In this document: positions 52,377 through 60,999 of the stretch, piece after piece
Layout: each line of letters opens with the position of its first letter
Numbering within the stretch: position 1 is the stretch's first letter
Origin: Fictibacillus barbaricus
GTDB lineage: Bacteria > Bacillota > Bacilli > Bacillales > Fictibacillaceae
Assembly (NCBI RefSeq): GCF_014635025.1
Contig: NZ_BMCE01000001.1
Coordinates: 62,001 to 126,000, forward strand
DNA: 64,000 bases
Direction: 5' to 3'
Made by a program: the position numbers and the translations under genes
The notes under the pieces: model-generated
The model's database searches: none
What the model was told of the DNA's origin: nothing
Seen by the model: the letters and a program-made list of their open reading frames with translations, nothing else

Positions 52377-54080
52377 ATGAAATTTAGTGAATTTACATAT
52401 GAAAGACCTGATGTGGCTAAGCTGAAGACCAAGTTTGAGGAAGCTGTACAAATTTTTAGGGAGGCCTCATCTGCAGACGAGCAAAATGAGGCGATGAAAA
52501 CCGTAGTATCGTTGAGAAATAGCTTTGAATCAAAAGCAAGGCTTGCAAAGATACGTCATACGATCGATACAGAAGACACGTTTTATAAAGAAGAACAAGC
52601 TTTTATGGATGAGAACTTGCCTGTCTATCAAGGAATGGTCACTGCATTTCATGAAGCGCTTGTTCAATCTCCTTTTAAGGATGAACTGGAAAAGAAGTGG
52701 GGCAGCCAGCTGTTTCGTTTAGCAGAATTAAAGGTTAAGACCTATTCTGAAGATGTATTAGAAGATTTGAAACAGGAAAATAAACTAAGTTCAGAATATG
52801 TAAAGGTTATGGCATCTGCAAAGATTGAGTTTGATGGAAAAGAGCTAAACTTGGCTCAGCTGTCACCTTACGTGCAGTCACCTGATCGTGAAACAAGAAA
52901 AGCAGCAAGTGCTGCAGGAAATGCTTTCTTAAGTTCGAATCAAGATAAGTTTGATACGATCTACGACGAACTGGTAAAATTGCGTACCGGAATTGCGAAA
53001 AAGTTAGGCTATAACAAATTTACAGAACTTGCTTATGATCGGATGGGCAGAACCGATTACAATGCAGCTGATGTAAAAGTGTTTCGTGAACAAGTAAAAG
53101 AAATTATCGTTCCTCTTTGTACAGAACTGAAGAAACGTCAGCAAAAGCGTATTGGGATTGATGAGTTTAAGTTTTACGATGAATCTTTCAGCTTTACAAC
53201 GGGTAACCCTAAACCTCAAGGAGATGCGGGTTGGATCGTTGATCAGGCAAAGCAAGTCTTTAGCGGCCTGTCACAAGAAACAGGAGCATTCTTCAACTAT
53301 ATGGCCGAAGATGAACTGATGGACTTAGAAAGTAAAAAAGGCAAAGCGCCAGGTGGATATTGTACATATCTTCAAGACTATACGGCACCGTTTATCTTTA
53401 CGAACTTTAATGGATCTGATAATGATGTACGCGTCCTTTTACATGAGATCGGCCATGCGTTCCAAATGTATACGAGCCGCGGGTATGAGGTGCCTGAATA
53501 TCAGTTCCCGACACTTGAAGCGTGTGAAATCCACTCTATGAGTATGGAGTTCTTAACGTATCCTTGGATGGATAAGCTATTAGGGGAAGATACGGAGAAA
53601 TATCTGTATTCTCACCTCACAGGTGCAGTCGAGTTTATACCATATGGTGCTGCAGTAGATGAATTTCAGCACTTTGTTTATGATAACCCGGATGTGACGC
53701 CGGCAGAACGCCGAACAAAGTGGAGAGAGCTTGAGAAGGCATACTTGCCTCACCGTGATTATGATGGTTTAGAGTATTTGGAAAACGGTGGTTTCTGGCA
53801 TAGACAAGGTCACATTTTCCGTTCGCCATTCTATTACATCGATTACACGCTCGCACAAATTTGTGCACTTCAATTCTGGAAGCGTTCAGTGGAAAACCGT
53901 GAAAGTGCATGGGAAGATTATTTCGCTCTTTGTCAAAAAGGAGGGAGCCTGCCTTTTACAAAGCTTGTTGGTGAAGCAGGGCTGATTTCGCCGTTTGAAA
54001 AAGGGTGTGTAGCTTCTGTTGTTGGTGAGGTAGAGAAATTCCTTGCTGCTGTTGATGAGGATCAATTTGCAAAAGCTTAA
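52377..54080 (+). CDS. M3 family oligoendopeptidase (PepF-like)
   Basis: 567 residues from ATG 52377, seven bases after AGGAGG; an ATG two codons earlier is too close. The zinc site is VRVLLHEIGHAFQMYTSR (HExxH) with the third ligand Glu in FPTLEACEIHSMSME. The Tyr/His region of the M3 C-terminus (GGFWHRQGHIFRSPFYYIDY) is present. It cleaves short peptides in the cytosol. It stands alone with a terminator behind. Confidence 0.93.
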   Translation: MKFSEFTYERPDVAKLKTKFEEAVQIFREASSADEQNEAMKTVVSLRNSFESKARLAKIRHTIDTEDTFYKEEQAFMDENLPVYQGMVTAFHEALVQSPFKDELEKKWGSQLFRLAELKVKTYSEDVLEDLKQENKLSSEYVKVMASAKIEFDGKELNLAQLSPYVQSPDRETRKAASAAGNAFLSSNQDKFDTIYDELVKLRTGIAKKLGYNKFTELAYDRMGRTDYNAADVKVFREQVKEIIVPLCTELKKRQQKRIGIDEFKFYDESFSFTTGNPKPQGDAGWIVDQAKQVFSGLSQETGAFFNYMAEDELMDLESKKGKAPGGYCTYLQDYTAPFIFTNFNGSDNDVRVLLHEIGHAFQMYTSRGYEVPEYQFPTLEACEIHSMSMEFLTYPWMDKLLGEDTEKYLYSHLTGAVEFIPYGAAVDEFQHFVYDNPDVTPAERRTKWRELEKAYLPHRDYDGLEYLENGGFWHRQGHIFRSPFYYIDYTLAQICALQFWKRSVENRESAWEDYFALCQKGGSLPFTKLVGEAGLISPFEKGCVASVVGEVEKFLAAVDEDQFAKA

Positions 54081-54101
54081 AAAATGCATAAGAATGAAGA
54101 A

Positions 54102-54126
54102 ATCGGCCTAAAGTGCCGGTTTTTTT
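54102..54126 (+). terminator. Terminator after the M3 gene
   Basis: ATCGGC/GCCGGT (54102-54107, 54115-54120) with a 7-nt loop and seven T. Confidence 0.8.
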
Positions 54127-54168
54127 GTTGTCTTTTCCCTGTGGACAAATTTAATGAGTTGGAAGATT

Positions 54169-54273
54169 TTATAGGATTGTGACAGGTTTTTATGTGATTA
54201 TGTGCAAAAATTATGTGATTAGGAGAAGGGATTATGTGATCATAAGCTATTTTTATGTGGTTATTTCCTTCTA
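54169..54273. repeat. Tandem array, five copies of a 21-bp unit (second family)
   Basis: Units begin at 54169, 54190, 54211, 54232 and 54253, exactly 21 bp apart, total 105 bp, the same copy number and length as the array at 27342. The conserved part is TTATGTGATTA (first copy degenerate, TTATAGGATTG) and the rest is variable. It lies between a terminator and the promoter region of the ctaM-like gene. Confidence 0.9.
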
Positions 54274-54472
54274 TCTCCATAAATGTTCATCTCATAAAAG
54301 CAACCTGCCAATTCGTAACATTCTATAAAACTTTTTTGAAGAATTATTGACACTTGTAAAGGGAATGCTGTTTTCAGTTGCCTATAAGTTTGTGAATAGG
54401 GTCCCTAGTGGTAAAATAAAGAGGAAATCGGAGAAATTTGAAGTCTTTCAGTTGAAAAGGAGTAATACAAAA

Positions 54473-55006
54473 ATGGCTGAAACGAAACAGCGTAACTATA
54501 CACCGCTAATTATTGGATTGTCCATCGCGATCAACGTGCTCGTGGCCGTTCTATTTTTCTTGCCAGAGTATGAAGGAGAAATTGCTTTTGATGTTACTTT
54601 ATTGCCGCGTCTGAACGCAATCTTTAACAGTTTTACATTCGTATTCTTACTCGCAGCACTTTATTTTGTAAAACAGAAGAACATTACTCTGCATAGACGC
54701 TTTATTTATGCGGCATTCACAAGCACGACACTTTTTTTGTTATCTTATGTAACGTATCACTACTTGACAGAGTCTACGTCTTATGGCGGTGAGGGACCGC
54801 TTAAGTACATCTATTTCTTTATTCTCATTACACATATCCTGCTTGCGATCGTAATTGTGCCGCTCGCGTTAGTAACCGTTGCGCGCGGATTCAATATGCA
54901 AATTGCTAAGCACCGTAAAATTGCACGCTGGACCATGCCGTTATGGCTGTATGTGAGTTTAACAGGTGTAATCGTTTATTTGATGATCGCACCTTATTAT
55001 TCATAA
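54473..55006 (+). CDS. ctaM: DUF420 membrane protein, CtaM/YozB type
   Basis: 177 residues from ATG 54473, with AAGGAG ten bases upstream; the open frame further 5' has no ribosome site. Five hydrophobic segments; TLPRLNAIFNSFTF-like region (LLPRLNAIFNSFTFVFLLAA), ITLHRRFIYAAFTSTTLFL, YVTYHYLT and ILLAIVIVPLALVTVARGF with HRKIARWTMPLWLYVSLTGV are the DUF420 hallmarks with conserved His. CtaM is needed for cytochrome aa3 oxidase maturation in Staphylococcus and Bacillus. No cta cluster is adjacent. Confidence 0.9.
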   Translation: MAETKQRNYTPLIIGLSIAINVLVAVLFFLPEYEGEIAFDVTLLPRLNAIFNSFTFVFLLAALYFVKQKNITLHRRFIYAAFTSTTLFLLSYVTYHYLTESTSYGGEGPLKYIYFFILITHILLAIVIVPLALVTVARGFNMQIAKHRKIARWTMPLWLYVSLTGVIVYLMIAPYYS

Positions 55007-55160
55007 TTAAACAGAGGACTTTTGCTGATGGAGAACAGCAAAAGTCTTTTCTGTATGGAGAGGAATAGAAGGATGAGCTGGTTTGGAACATACCCGTTAT
55101 TTGTGCGGATTTGGCGTTGTCGCTAGGCGTATACATCTTCTCCGATCTGCCGCCGACTAC

Positions 55161-55784
55161 TTAATAGGCAATCCCAACCCGGGACTGAGAGAATCGGGGT
55201 TTCTTTAAGAGGGAATAAGTAAAGTGAGCCGTATCGCCTGTACTGATCTGCTTGCCTTCTGCAGGTAAAACGTCTTTCTCCACGTGGTAGTTCTCAGTTG
55301 GTTCCCCGTCCGGAAGATATGTCGGACAAACAATCGTCCAATCCAATCCGCTTTTCTGTAAAAGTGTGTATGCTTTATGATGGTCCTCAGCTGATCTCGT
55401 AAGTTTTCGCTTAGATTCAGATGATTGATAACGAAGCAAGTGGGGTTCTGTTCTGCTCTGCAGGATGCCTGCCGTTCCAATCGTGATGATACGCGAGATC
55501 CCTTGCTTTTTCATAGCTTCGATTAGTAGAGGCATGCTTTCAGAAAGTACGTTTCTCCCGTCTGTCGATAATGCACTCACGACAACGTCACACCCAGTCA
55601 TTGCTTCTTCTGCGTGCTCCTTATCAAGAACATCCCCCGTTGTATAGGTGATCTGCCTTAAGATAGAAGGTGCCAATTTCTCCGGGTTTCGGATAAGCGC
55701 ATGAACACTCATTTTATCTTCGAGCGCCATTTTCGTAATGTATTGACCGACTCTCCCTGTAGCACCTAGTAATAATAATTTCAT
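55161..55784 (-). CDS. NAD(P)-binding NmrA/SDR-like protein
   Basis: 207 residues. The N-terminal glycine motif is LLLGATGRVGQYITKMAL, followed by ALIRNPEK, TGDVLD, VVVSALSTD and IITIGTAGIL, the atypical SDR pattern of the SDR_a5/NmrA group. Such proteins act as quinone or flavin reductases or redox sensors; no catalytic YxxxK is apparent. GGGAGGTCATTTA precedes the ATG. It is a single gene, divergent from the MFS gene. Confidence 0.88.
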   Translation of the reverse strand: MKLLLLGATGRVGQYITKMALEDKMSVHALIRNPEKLAPSILRQITYTTGDVLDKEHAEEAMTGCDVVVSALSTDGRNVLSESMPLLIEAMKKQGISRIITIGTAGILQSRTEPHLLRYQSSESKRKLTRSAEDHHKAYTLLQKSGLDWTIVCPTYLPDGEPTENYHVEKDVLPAEGKQISTGDTAHFTYSLLKKPRFSQSRVGIAY

Positions 55785-55965
55785 TAAATGACCTCCCGTG
55801 AAATCTCTTCTCTCATCATATCACTTAAGTGTTGCACATAAAAAACCTCTCGCTTAACGATTAGAGGATCCATTGCTATTATTTAGGAGTTTGAGCAAAT
55901 CATAAGGTTAATGAATTCGTCCCATGATAAGATAGGAATACTGTTTTAAAGGAAGAGGTGAACAA

Positions 55966-57318
55966 ATGGCTAAGAGTGATGAAAATTATGGAGCAATCCG
56001 GGAGAATCGGATTATCCCGCTGTGGAGCTTAACGGTGTGGCTCGTTGTTATGAATACGACGATGTTTAATGTCGCACTGCCAAGTGTTATTGCACAGTTT
56101 GATTTAAGTCCTACTGCAGGATCTTGGATTGTTTCAGGCTATTCGATCGTGTTTGCCTTATCGACCATTACATTCAGTCGTTTATCTGATTTTATACCGA
56201 TCGGCAGGTTATTGATTACGGGACTTGTTATTTTGGGAATCGCATCAATCATTGGATATTTCTCCAACAGTTTTGAGTTCGTTCTCATCAGTCGGATGGT
56301 TCAAGCGATGGGAGCAGGAGCCGTTCCGGGTCTTGGAATGGTACTGGCAACACGTTATATCCCCCTTTCACGGCGGGGACGTGCTATGTCCTTGATTTCT
56401 TCCGCTGCATCGCTTGGTTTCGGTCTGGGACCAGTGATCGGAGGCGGCATTACACAACTTTTTGGATGGAATTTCCTTTTTGTCGTTACCGGTCTTGTGC
56501 TGTTGCTTTTGCCGGTTTTTAAAGTCTATCTGCCGGTCGAGAAGAAAAGGGAAGGTTCGTTTGATGTTATAGGGGCGCTTTTAACAGGCGGGGGAGTGAC
56601 GTCATTGCTGCTCTATCTATCCTCATTCTCTTTTTACCTTCTCGGGTTGAGCATCTTGTTCTTTGCCGTTCTTGTTATCTATTCTAAGAAAAAAGAAGAC
56701 CCCTTTATTCGTGTAAGTTTATTTAAGAACACGGCTTATGTCTCGATTCTACTTATTGGTCTCATCGCTTTTATGACTCATTTTGCTTTTTTATTTGTCA
56801 TGCCGGTTATGCTTTCTAATCTGTTTCAAAAAGAGCCTGCTACGATTGGATTCGTTATTTTTCCGGGTGCGATGCTGTCTGCATTTGCAGCTATCTTTGT
56901 CGGCCGCTGGATCGACAAGTTTGGGAACCTCCCTGTTATGCGGGCAGGACTTCTTTCACTTCTTTTATCGGCTGTATTGTTCTCGCTTTTTGCAACAAAA
57001 GCATTCTATATGACCGCTATTTTTTATATGTTTACAAGCATCGGATTTTCGAGTTTAACCTCGAGTCTAGCTAACGAGAATTCCAGGATCTTGAGTAAAG
57101 ATGAAGTGGGTTCAGGTATGGGGATGCTTCAGCTCGTTCAATTTTTTGGAGGGGCGCTTGGTGTAGCGGTGGCTGGATTATTAATCGAAGGTCAGCAAGC
57201 CTTTGGACTAGATATCATATACCGAAACGTCTTTATTTTTTACACCATCTTAGTTATGGTGTCGATTGTCATCTATCAATTAAAAATTAAAAGAAATGTG
57301 AGCCTGGAAAGTGAATAA
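55966..57318 (+). CDS. MFS exporter, DHA2/TetL-like
   Basis: 450 residues with about fourteen hydrophobic segments, the DHA2 (14-TMS) drug:H+ antiporter plan. The motif-A-like region FSRLSDFIPIGRLLITGLVI follows segment 2 and motif C is in SLGFGLGPVIGGGITQLFGW. It resembles the Tet(L)/Tet(K) and multidrug exporters of Bacilli; the substrate is unknown. GGAAGAGGTGAACAA precedes the ATG. Its last codons form one arm of its terminator. Confidence 0.88.
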   Translation: MAKSDENYGAIRENRIIPLWSLTVWLVVMNTTMFNVALPSVIAQFDLSPTAGSWIVSGYSIVFALSTITFSRLSDFIPIGRLLITGLVILGIASIIGYFSNSFEFVLISRMVQAMGAGAVPGLGMVLATRYIPLSRRGRAMSLISSAASLGFGLGPVIGGGITQLFGWNFLFVVTGLVLLLLPVFKVYLPVEKKREGSFDVIGALLTGGGVTSLLLYLSSFSFYLLGLSILFFAVLVIYSKKKEDPFIRVSLFKNTAYVSILLIGLIAFMTHFAFLFVMPVMLSNLFQKEPATIGFVIFPGAMLSAFAAIFVGRWIDKFGNLPVMRAGLLSLLLSAVLFSLFATKAFYMTAIFYMFTSIGFSSLTSSLANENSRILSKDEVGSGMGMLQLVQFFGGALGVAVAGLLIEGQQAFGLDIIYRNVFIFYTILVMVSIVIYQLKIKRNVSLESE

Positions 57319-57340
57319 GCTTTCGGCTCACATTTTTTTA
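57296..57340 (+). terminator. Terminator built into the MFS gene end
   Basis: ATGTGAGCC (57296-57304, in the last codons) pairs with GGCTCACAT (57325-57333), with an additional GAAAG/CTTTC inner stem, and seven T. Confidence 0.85.
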
Positions 57341-57450
57341 TATACATTTTAACATTTTGAAATCTCGTTCTTTGAAATGGTCAAATAAGTTTAGGTAAAA
57401 GTGAGTATTCTCCCAGTGTCACACCTTGAAAATGAAGAGGGAAATAAATT

Positions 57451-57471
57451 GTTGGGGGACAGTCCCCCAAC
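57451..57471. repeat. REP-like 21-bp palindrome with GGGGGAC-A-GTCCCCC core
   Basis: Perfect 10-bp arms (57451-57460, 57462-57471) around a single A. It shares the plan of the palindrome at 15609, with the third-position pair swapped in a compensatory way (GGGGTC/GACCCC versus GGGGAC/GTCCCC). It lies in a 238-bp gene-free gap and has no T run, so it is not a terminator. Confidence 0.65.
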
Positions 57472-57556
57472 GTTTACAAATATTTAAAAAATTAGTGACC
57501 TGAAGCCGATACATAAAACAGATGCCTAAACAGGCGAACTTTTAACAAAGGAACAG

Positions 57557-57901
57557 ATGAAAAGGGGAAGGATGAGAGACGTATTCGTGGAAAGAAACAA
57601 AGAACTGATTGATTCATTATTGAAACTTCAGAAGCTATTAGACACAGAACCAGATACCGTAGATGCCATACCAGTTTTCACAAGTTACATTCGCTCTTTT
57701 TTACGCATTAAACCAACGGGCAGAACGCTGCCCACTATTGAAATCATGACACTCATAAAGAAAAGAAAGCCTACCTTATTTTATTTATTAAAACGGCATT
57801 CAAACGATGATATGATGACTATGTTAACGTATCTGAATATGGATTATGAGCAGGCTCAGATAAAGATTGAACGTATTTTACAAGGGGAAGTCATCGCTTA
57901 A
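57557..57901 (+). CDS. Conserved hypothetical protein, helical
   Basis: 114 residues. Start ATG 57557 follows AAAGGAACAG; ATG 57572 after GGGGAAGG is equally possible. The protein has an acidic N-terminal helix (VERNKELIDSLLKLQKLLD), a central basic stretch (FLRIKPTGRTLP) and ends in a further helical part. No family is recognised. The last codons and the stop lie in the terminator hairpin. Confidence 0.7.
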   Translation: MKRGRMRDVFVERNKELIDSLLKLQKLLDTEPDTVDAIPVFTSYIRSFLRIKPTGRTLPTIEIMTLIKKRKPTLFYLLKRHSNDDMMTMLTYLNMDYEQAQIKIERILQGEVIA

Positions 57902-57918
57902 TAAGCGATGACTTTTTT
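57890..57918 (+). terminator. Terminator covering a stop codon
   Basis: A 10-bp perfect stem GTCATCGCTT/AAGCGATGAC (57890-57899, 57903-57912) with a 3-nt loop that includes part of the TAA; six T follow. Confidence 0.9.
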
Positions 57919-57965
57919 ATTTTCTCTTTCTTTAAAGTTATAATAAAAAAAAGGAGTGAGGAGAT

Positions 57966-58835
57966 TTGCAAACAGTTGGATTTATCGGAACAGGTGTTAT
58001 GGGAAAAAGCATGGCTGGCCACTTGATAAATGCTGGCTATCCTGTCCATGTTTATACACGTACAAAGGAAAAGGCTGAAGATCTGCTTCAAAAAGGCGCT
58101 CACTGGGCAGATACTCCAAAGGAAATTGCAAAGAATTGCGATGTCATTATTACGATGGTCGGGTATCCAAAAGACGTGGAGGAAATCTATCTAGGTGCTG
58201 AAGGACTAGTGGCACACGCAAAAGAAGGTTCTTACTTAATAGATATGACCACATCCAGTCCGCAGCTTGCCCAAAAAATAGGACGTACGGCTGCTGAAAG
58301 AAATATCGCTGCACTTGATGCGCCAGTTTCAGGGGGAGACATCGGAGCAAGGGATGCCAAGCTATCCATTATGGTAGGTGGAGATGAATCCGCATTTCAG
58401 GCTATTGAACCGATTTTCACCAAGATGGGAACGAATGTGGTTTATCAAGGTAAAGCAGGATCTGGGCAGCATACTAAAATGTGTAATCAGATTGCCATTG
58501 CCTCTGGTATGATTGGTGTTTGTGAAGCTATTTTATATGCGGAAAAAGCAGGATTAGATCCTGAAACCGTTCTAAAGAGCATCGAATCAGGAGCGGCAGG
58601 AAGCTGGAGCTTAAGCAATCTTGCCCCTAGAATGTTAAAAGGGGATTTTGCACCTGGTTTTTATGTAAAGCACTTCATAAAAGATATGACCATTGCTCTA
58701 AACTCCGCTGAAGAAATGGGATTGATGACACCAGGTCTGACGCTCGCAAAGAAACTCTATGATGAACTGGCTGAAATGGGAGAAGAAAATAGCGGAACAC
58801 ACGCACTTTACAAGCGCTTAGCTAACCAGGGTTAA
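57966..58835 (+). CDS. ykwC: Beta-hydroxyacid dehydrogenase (YkwC type)
   Basis: 289 residues with TTG start, six or more bases after AAAGGAGTGAGGAG. The Rossmann motif VGFIGTGVMGKSMAGHLINA opens the protein; the family substrate motif is DAPVSGGDIGARDAKL and the catalytic Lys lies in GSGQHTKMCNQI. It belongs to the 3-hydroxyisobutyrate dehydrogenase/tartronate-semialdehyde reductase group; the substrate is not known. A terminator spans its last codons. Confidence 0.9.
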   Translation: MQTVGFIGTGVMGKSMAGHLINAGYPVHVYTRTKEKAEDLLQKGAHWADTPKEIAKNCDVIITMVGYPKDVEEIYLGAEGLVAHAKEGSYLIDMTTSSPQLAQKIGRTAAERNIAALDAPVSGGDIGARDAKLSIMVGGDESAFQAIEPIFTKMGTNVVYQGKAGSGQHTKMCNQIAIASGMIGVCEAILYAEKAGLDPETVLKSIESGAAGSWSLSNLAPRMLKGDFAPGFYVKHFIKDMTIALNSAEEMGLMTPGLTLAKKLYDELAEMGEENSGTHALYKRLANQG

Positions 58836-58854
58836 TATCCCCTGGTTCTTTTTT
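58824..58854 (+). terminator. Terminator overlapping the ykwC end
   Basis: AACCAGGG/CCCTGGTT (58824-58831, 58840-58847) with the TAA inside the loop, followed by a T run. Confidence 0.85.
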
Positions 58855-58867
58855 ATCCTTTACAAAA

Positions 58868-58880
58868 CGTAATAATTACG
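58868..58880. promoter_or_regulatory. Zur box upstream of the ycgRQ pair
   Basis: The perfect palindrome CGTAAT-A-ATTACG, extended to AACGTAATAATTACGATT, matches the Bacillus Zur box core TCGTAATnATTACGA except for the first base. It lies about 100 bp before the permease start codon. It would bring the two genes under repression in zinc-replete cells. Confidence 0.8.
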
Positions 58881-58978
58881 ATTAAATATAGATGGCAATA
58901 GTTTAATATACTATATTTCAATCACAACGATACTAGATTTAAATATAAATAAGTGATAGAGAAGAGGAGTACTAAAAG

Positions 58979-59986
58979 ATGAGGAACCTGACAACAAGAG
59001 ATTCTGTAAGAAAAGAGATAATAGGACTTTTATTGCTGGCCATCTTTATTATTTCTTTTCTGTTCATGGAGGATATTAAGAACGACTCTGTATTTGAAGA
59101 TCTGCCAAGTTCATTCATGCACGTGAACACGGTTTTTTTGAGTATATTGATTGAAGCTGTTCCCTTTATTCTATTAGGAGTTTTTGTCTCTGCTCTCATT
59201 CAGACGTTTGTAACCGAACAGCATATTCAGAAGCTCATTCCTGAAAATCCATACATGGGAATTGGGGTAGTCTTGTTTATGGGAGTTATTTTTCCAGTAT
59301 GTGAATGTGCGATCATACCAGTTGTGAGACGTTTAATTAAAAAAGGGCTGCCTCTTCATTTAGGAGTTGTATTTCTTTTAACGGTTCCTATTGTGAATCC
59401 GGTCGTTATCTTGTCTACGTTCTATGCGTTTAGAACCAACCTGACAGTTGTGTACGGAAGAATTGGACTGGCTCTTTTAGTTGCTATAGTGATTGGTTTA
59501 ATCGTTTACTGGGTTTTCCGTAATCAAGATCAGTTAAGATCTCAAATACAGCATGGTGCCCATGAACATTCACACGGTTTATCGATGAGCCGCTGGAAAC
59601 AAACGGTTTACCATGCTTCTGATGAATTCTTTGATACGGGTAAATTTCTTATTTTCGGTGCTTTTCTAGCGAGTATGTTCCAAGTGTTCATCAATCGTAA
59701 CGATCTTTTAGCACTTGGAAGCAGCGAATGGTCATCAACAGGATTGATGATGGGACTCGCGTTCTTATTATCGATTTGTTCGGAGGCAGATGCCTTTATC
59801 GCAGCTTCCTTTGGAAGTACATTTACGGTTGGATCTATTATTGCTTTCTTGGTTTATGGGCCAATGCTCGATGTAAAAAACATGTTGATGATGTTCGCGT
59901 ATTTTAAAGCACGGTTTGTATTCGTATTAATGGGATTGATCACACTGATCGTTTTTGCTGCGTCTATGGTGTTTCAGTACATTTAG
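58979..59986 (+). CDS. ycgR: UPF0718 permease (YcgR type)
   Basis: 335 residues with eight or nine hydrophobic segments. FPVCECAIIPVVRRLIKKGL and FLLTVPIVNPVVILSTFYAF are the UPF0718 core motifs. A cytosolic loop rich in His (QHGAHEHSHGLS) could bind metal, and SICSEADAFIAASFGS is the second Cys-containing repeat. With a Zur box upstream and YcgQ downstream, a role in zinc handling is likely; direction of transport is unknown. AGAGGAGTACT precedes the ATG. Confidence 0.88.
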   Translation: MRNLTTRDSVRKEIIGLLLLAIFIISFLFMEDIKNDSVFEDLPSSFMHVNTVFLSILIEAVPFILLGVFVSALIQTFVTEQHIQKLIPENPYMGIGVVLFMGVIFPVCECAIIPVVRRLIKKGLPLHLGVVFLLTVPIVNPVVILSTFYAFRTNLTVVYGRIGLALLVAIVIGLIVYWVFRNQDQLRSQIQHGAHEHSHGLSMSRWKQTVYHASDEFFDTGKFLIFGAFLASMFQVFINRNDLLALGSSEWSSTGLMMGLAFLLSICSEADAFIAASFGSTFTVGSIIAFLVYGPMLDVKNMLMMFAYFKARFVFVLMGLITLIVFAASMVFQYI

Positions 59987-60004
59987 AATAGGGGGTAAGC
60001 TGTT

Positions 60005-60952
60005 ATGGAAAAGAACGATCAAGATTTTCATGCTTATTTGAGGGGCATTATTCTAATCGGCTTTATGCTTCTATTGATTGGGTTGATTACATCAGGAAAA
60101 CTAAACTATTATGTTGCTCCTAAGATGCACATCTTCGTATATTTTGCGATAGCTATATTTGGAGTGTTAGGTGTAATGCAGTTTTTTAGAAGGTCTGAAG
60201 GCCAGCATGGTGATGGATGCGGGTGTGGTGCAGACCATACACCAAAGGGGAAGCCTATAAAGCATTTTTTGATTTATATGCTTTTTATTATCCCTCTCCT
60301 CACAGGATTTATGATGCCTGAAAAAGCTATGGATAGCTCCGTTGCTGAAAAGCGCGGAATCCGTTATGGAAGCGGATTATATGCTAAGCCCGCTCAGCAA
60401 ACAGAAGACGGTAAAGTTGTGGCAACAGAAGAGATTGATGTAGAGGCATACTTAGAAGATCCAGAAGGCTATATAAAACAGATGGAAGAGAACGTCAAAA
60501 AAGAAAATCCGGTAGAAACATATGATGTGACTGATTACTATAAGAAGTTTGGAAAAGAGCAGTTAAGTAAAGATAAAGTGGTTGTTACGTCAGAACATTA
60601 TTTAGATATGATGAGTGTACTTGATATTTATCTAGATGATTTTATTGGGAAAGAACTTGAGACAACCGGCTTCGTTTACCGGGAAGAAGGCATGGGGAAC
60701 GATCAGGCTGTTATTGCCCGTTTTTCTATGAACTGCTGCAGTGCTGATGCTGTTGTATACGGGACGATTGTTAAAGGTGATCAAGTTGCGAAGCTTGAGA
60801 CTGACACATGGTACACGGTTACAGGAATCATTGACGAAACAGAATACAATAATGTACGGCTCCCTTTCATAAAGGTAGAGTCGTTGAAAAAGATCAAACC
60901 TCTTAAAGATCCATATGTATATCCGAGTGCTGAGAGCTTAGGAGCTTATTAA
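60005..60952 (+). CDS. ycgQ: UPF0703/TIGR03943 membrane protein (YcgQ type)
   Basis: 315 residues: two N-terminal hydrophobic segments (ILIGFMLLLIGLITSG and IFVYFAIAIFGVLGVM), a Cys/His-rich loop (QHGDGCGCGADHTP), a third segment, then a long extracellular part with FIGKELETTGFVYREEG and RFSMNCCSADAVVYG (paired Cys) at the end. It follows the permease by 18 bp with GGGGGTAAGC as ribosome site. Cys/His clusters and the Zur box point to zinc binding. A bidirectional terminator follows. Confidence 0.88.
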   Translation: MEKNDQDFHAYLRGIILIGFMLLLIGLITSGKLNYYVAPKMHIFVYFAIAIFGVLGVMQFFRRSEGQHGDGCGCGADHTPKGKPIKHFLIYMLFIIPLLTGFMMPEKAMDSSVAEKRGIRYGSGLYAKPAQQTEDGKVVATEEIDVEAYLEDPEGYIKQMEENVKKENPVETYDVTDYYKKFGKEQLSKDKVVVTSEHYLDMMSVLDIYLDDFIGKELETTGFVYREEGMGNDQAVIARFSMNCCSADAVVYGTIVKGDQVAKLETDTWYTVTGIIDETEYNNVRLPFIKVESLKKIKPLKDPYVYPSAESLGAY

Positions 60953-60965
60953 ATAAATCAAAAGA

Positions 60966-60994
60966 AAAAAGCGGGGGGATATCCTCCGCTTTTT
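60966..60994. terminator. Bidirectional terminator
   Basis: AAAAAGCGG/CCGCTTTTT (60966-60974, 60986-60994) with a pairing inner part, between two convergent genes. Confidence 0.85.
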
Positions 60995-60999
60995 ATTAT

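Noticed and set aside
54077-54280. Minus-strand frame with repeated NHI residues
   Set aside because: It is only the translation of the 21-bp tandem array; no start with ribosome site.
54347-54472. Upstream in-frame extension of the CtaM-like protein
   Set aside because: No ribosome site; the family starts near MAETKQRNY, which has AAGGAG upstream.
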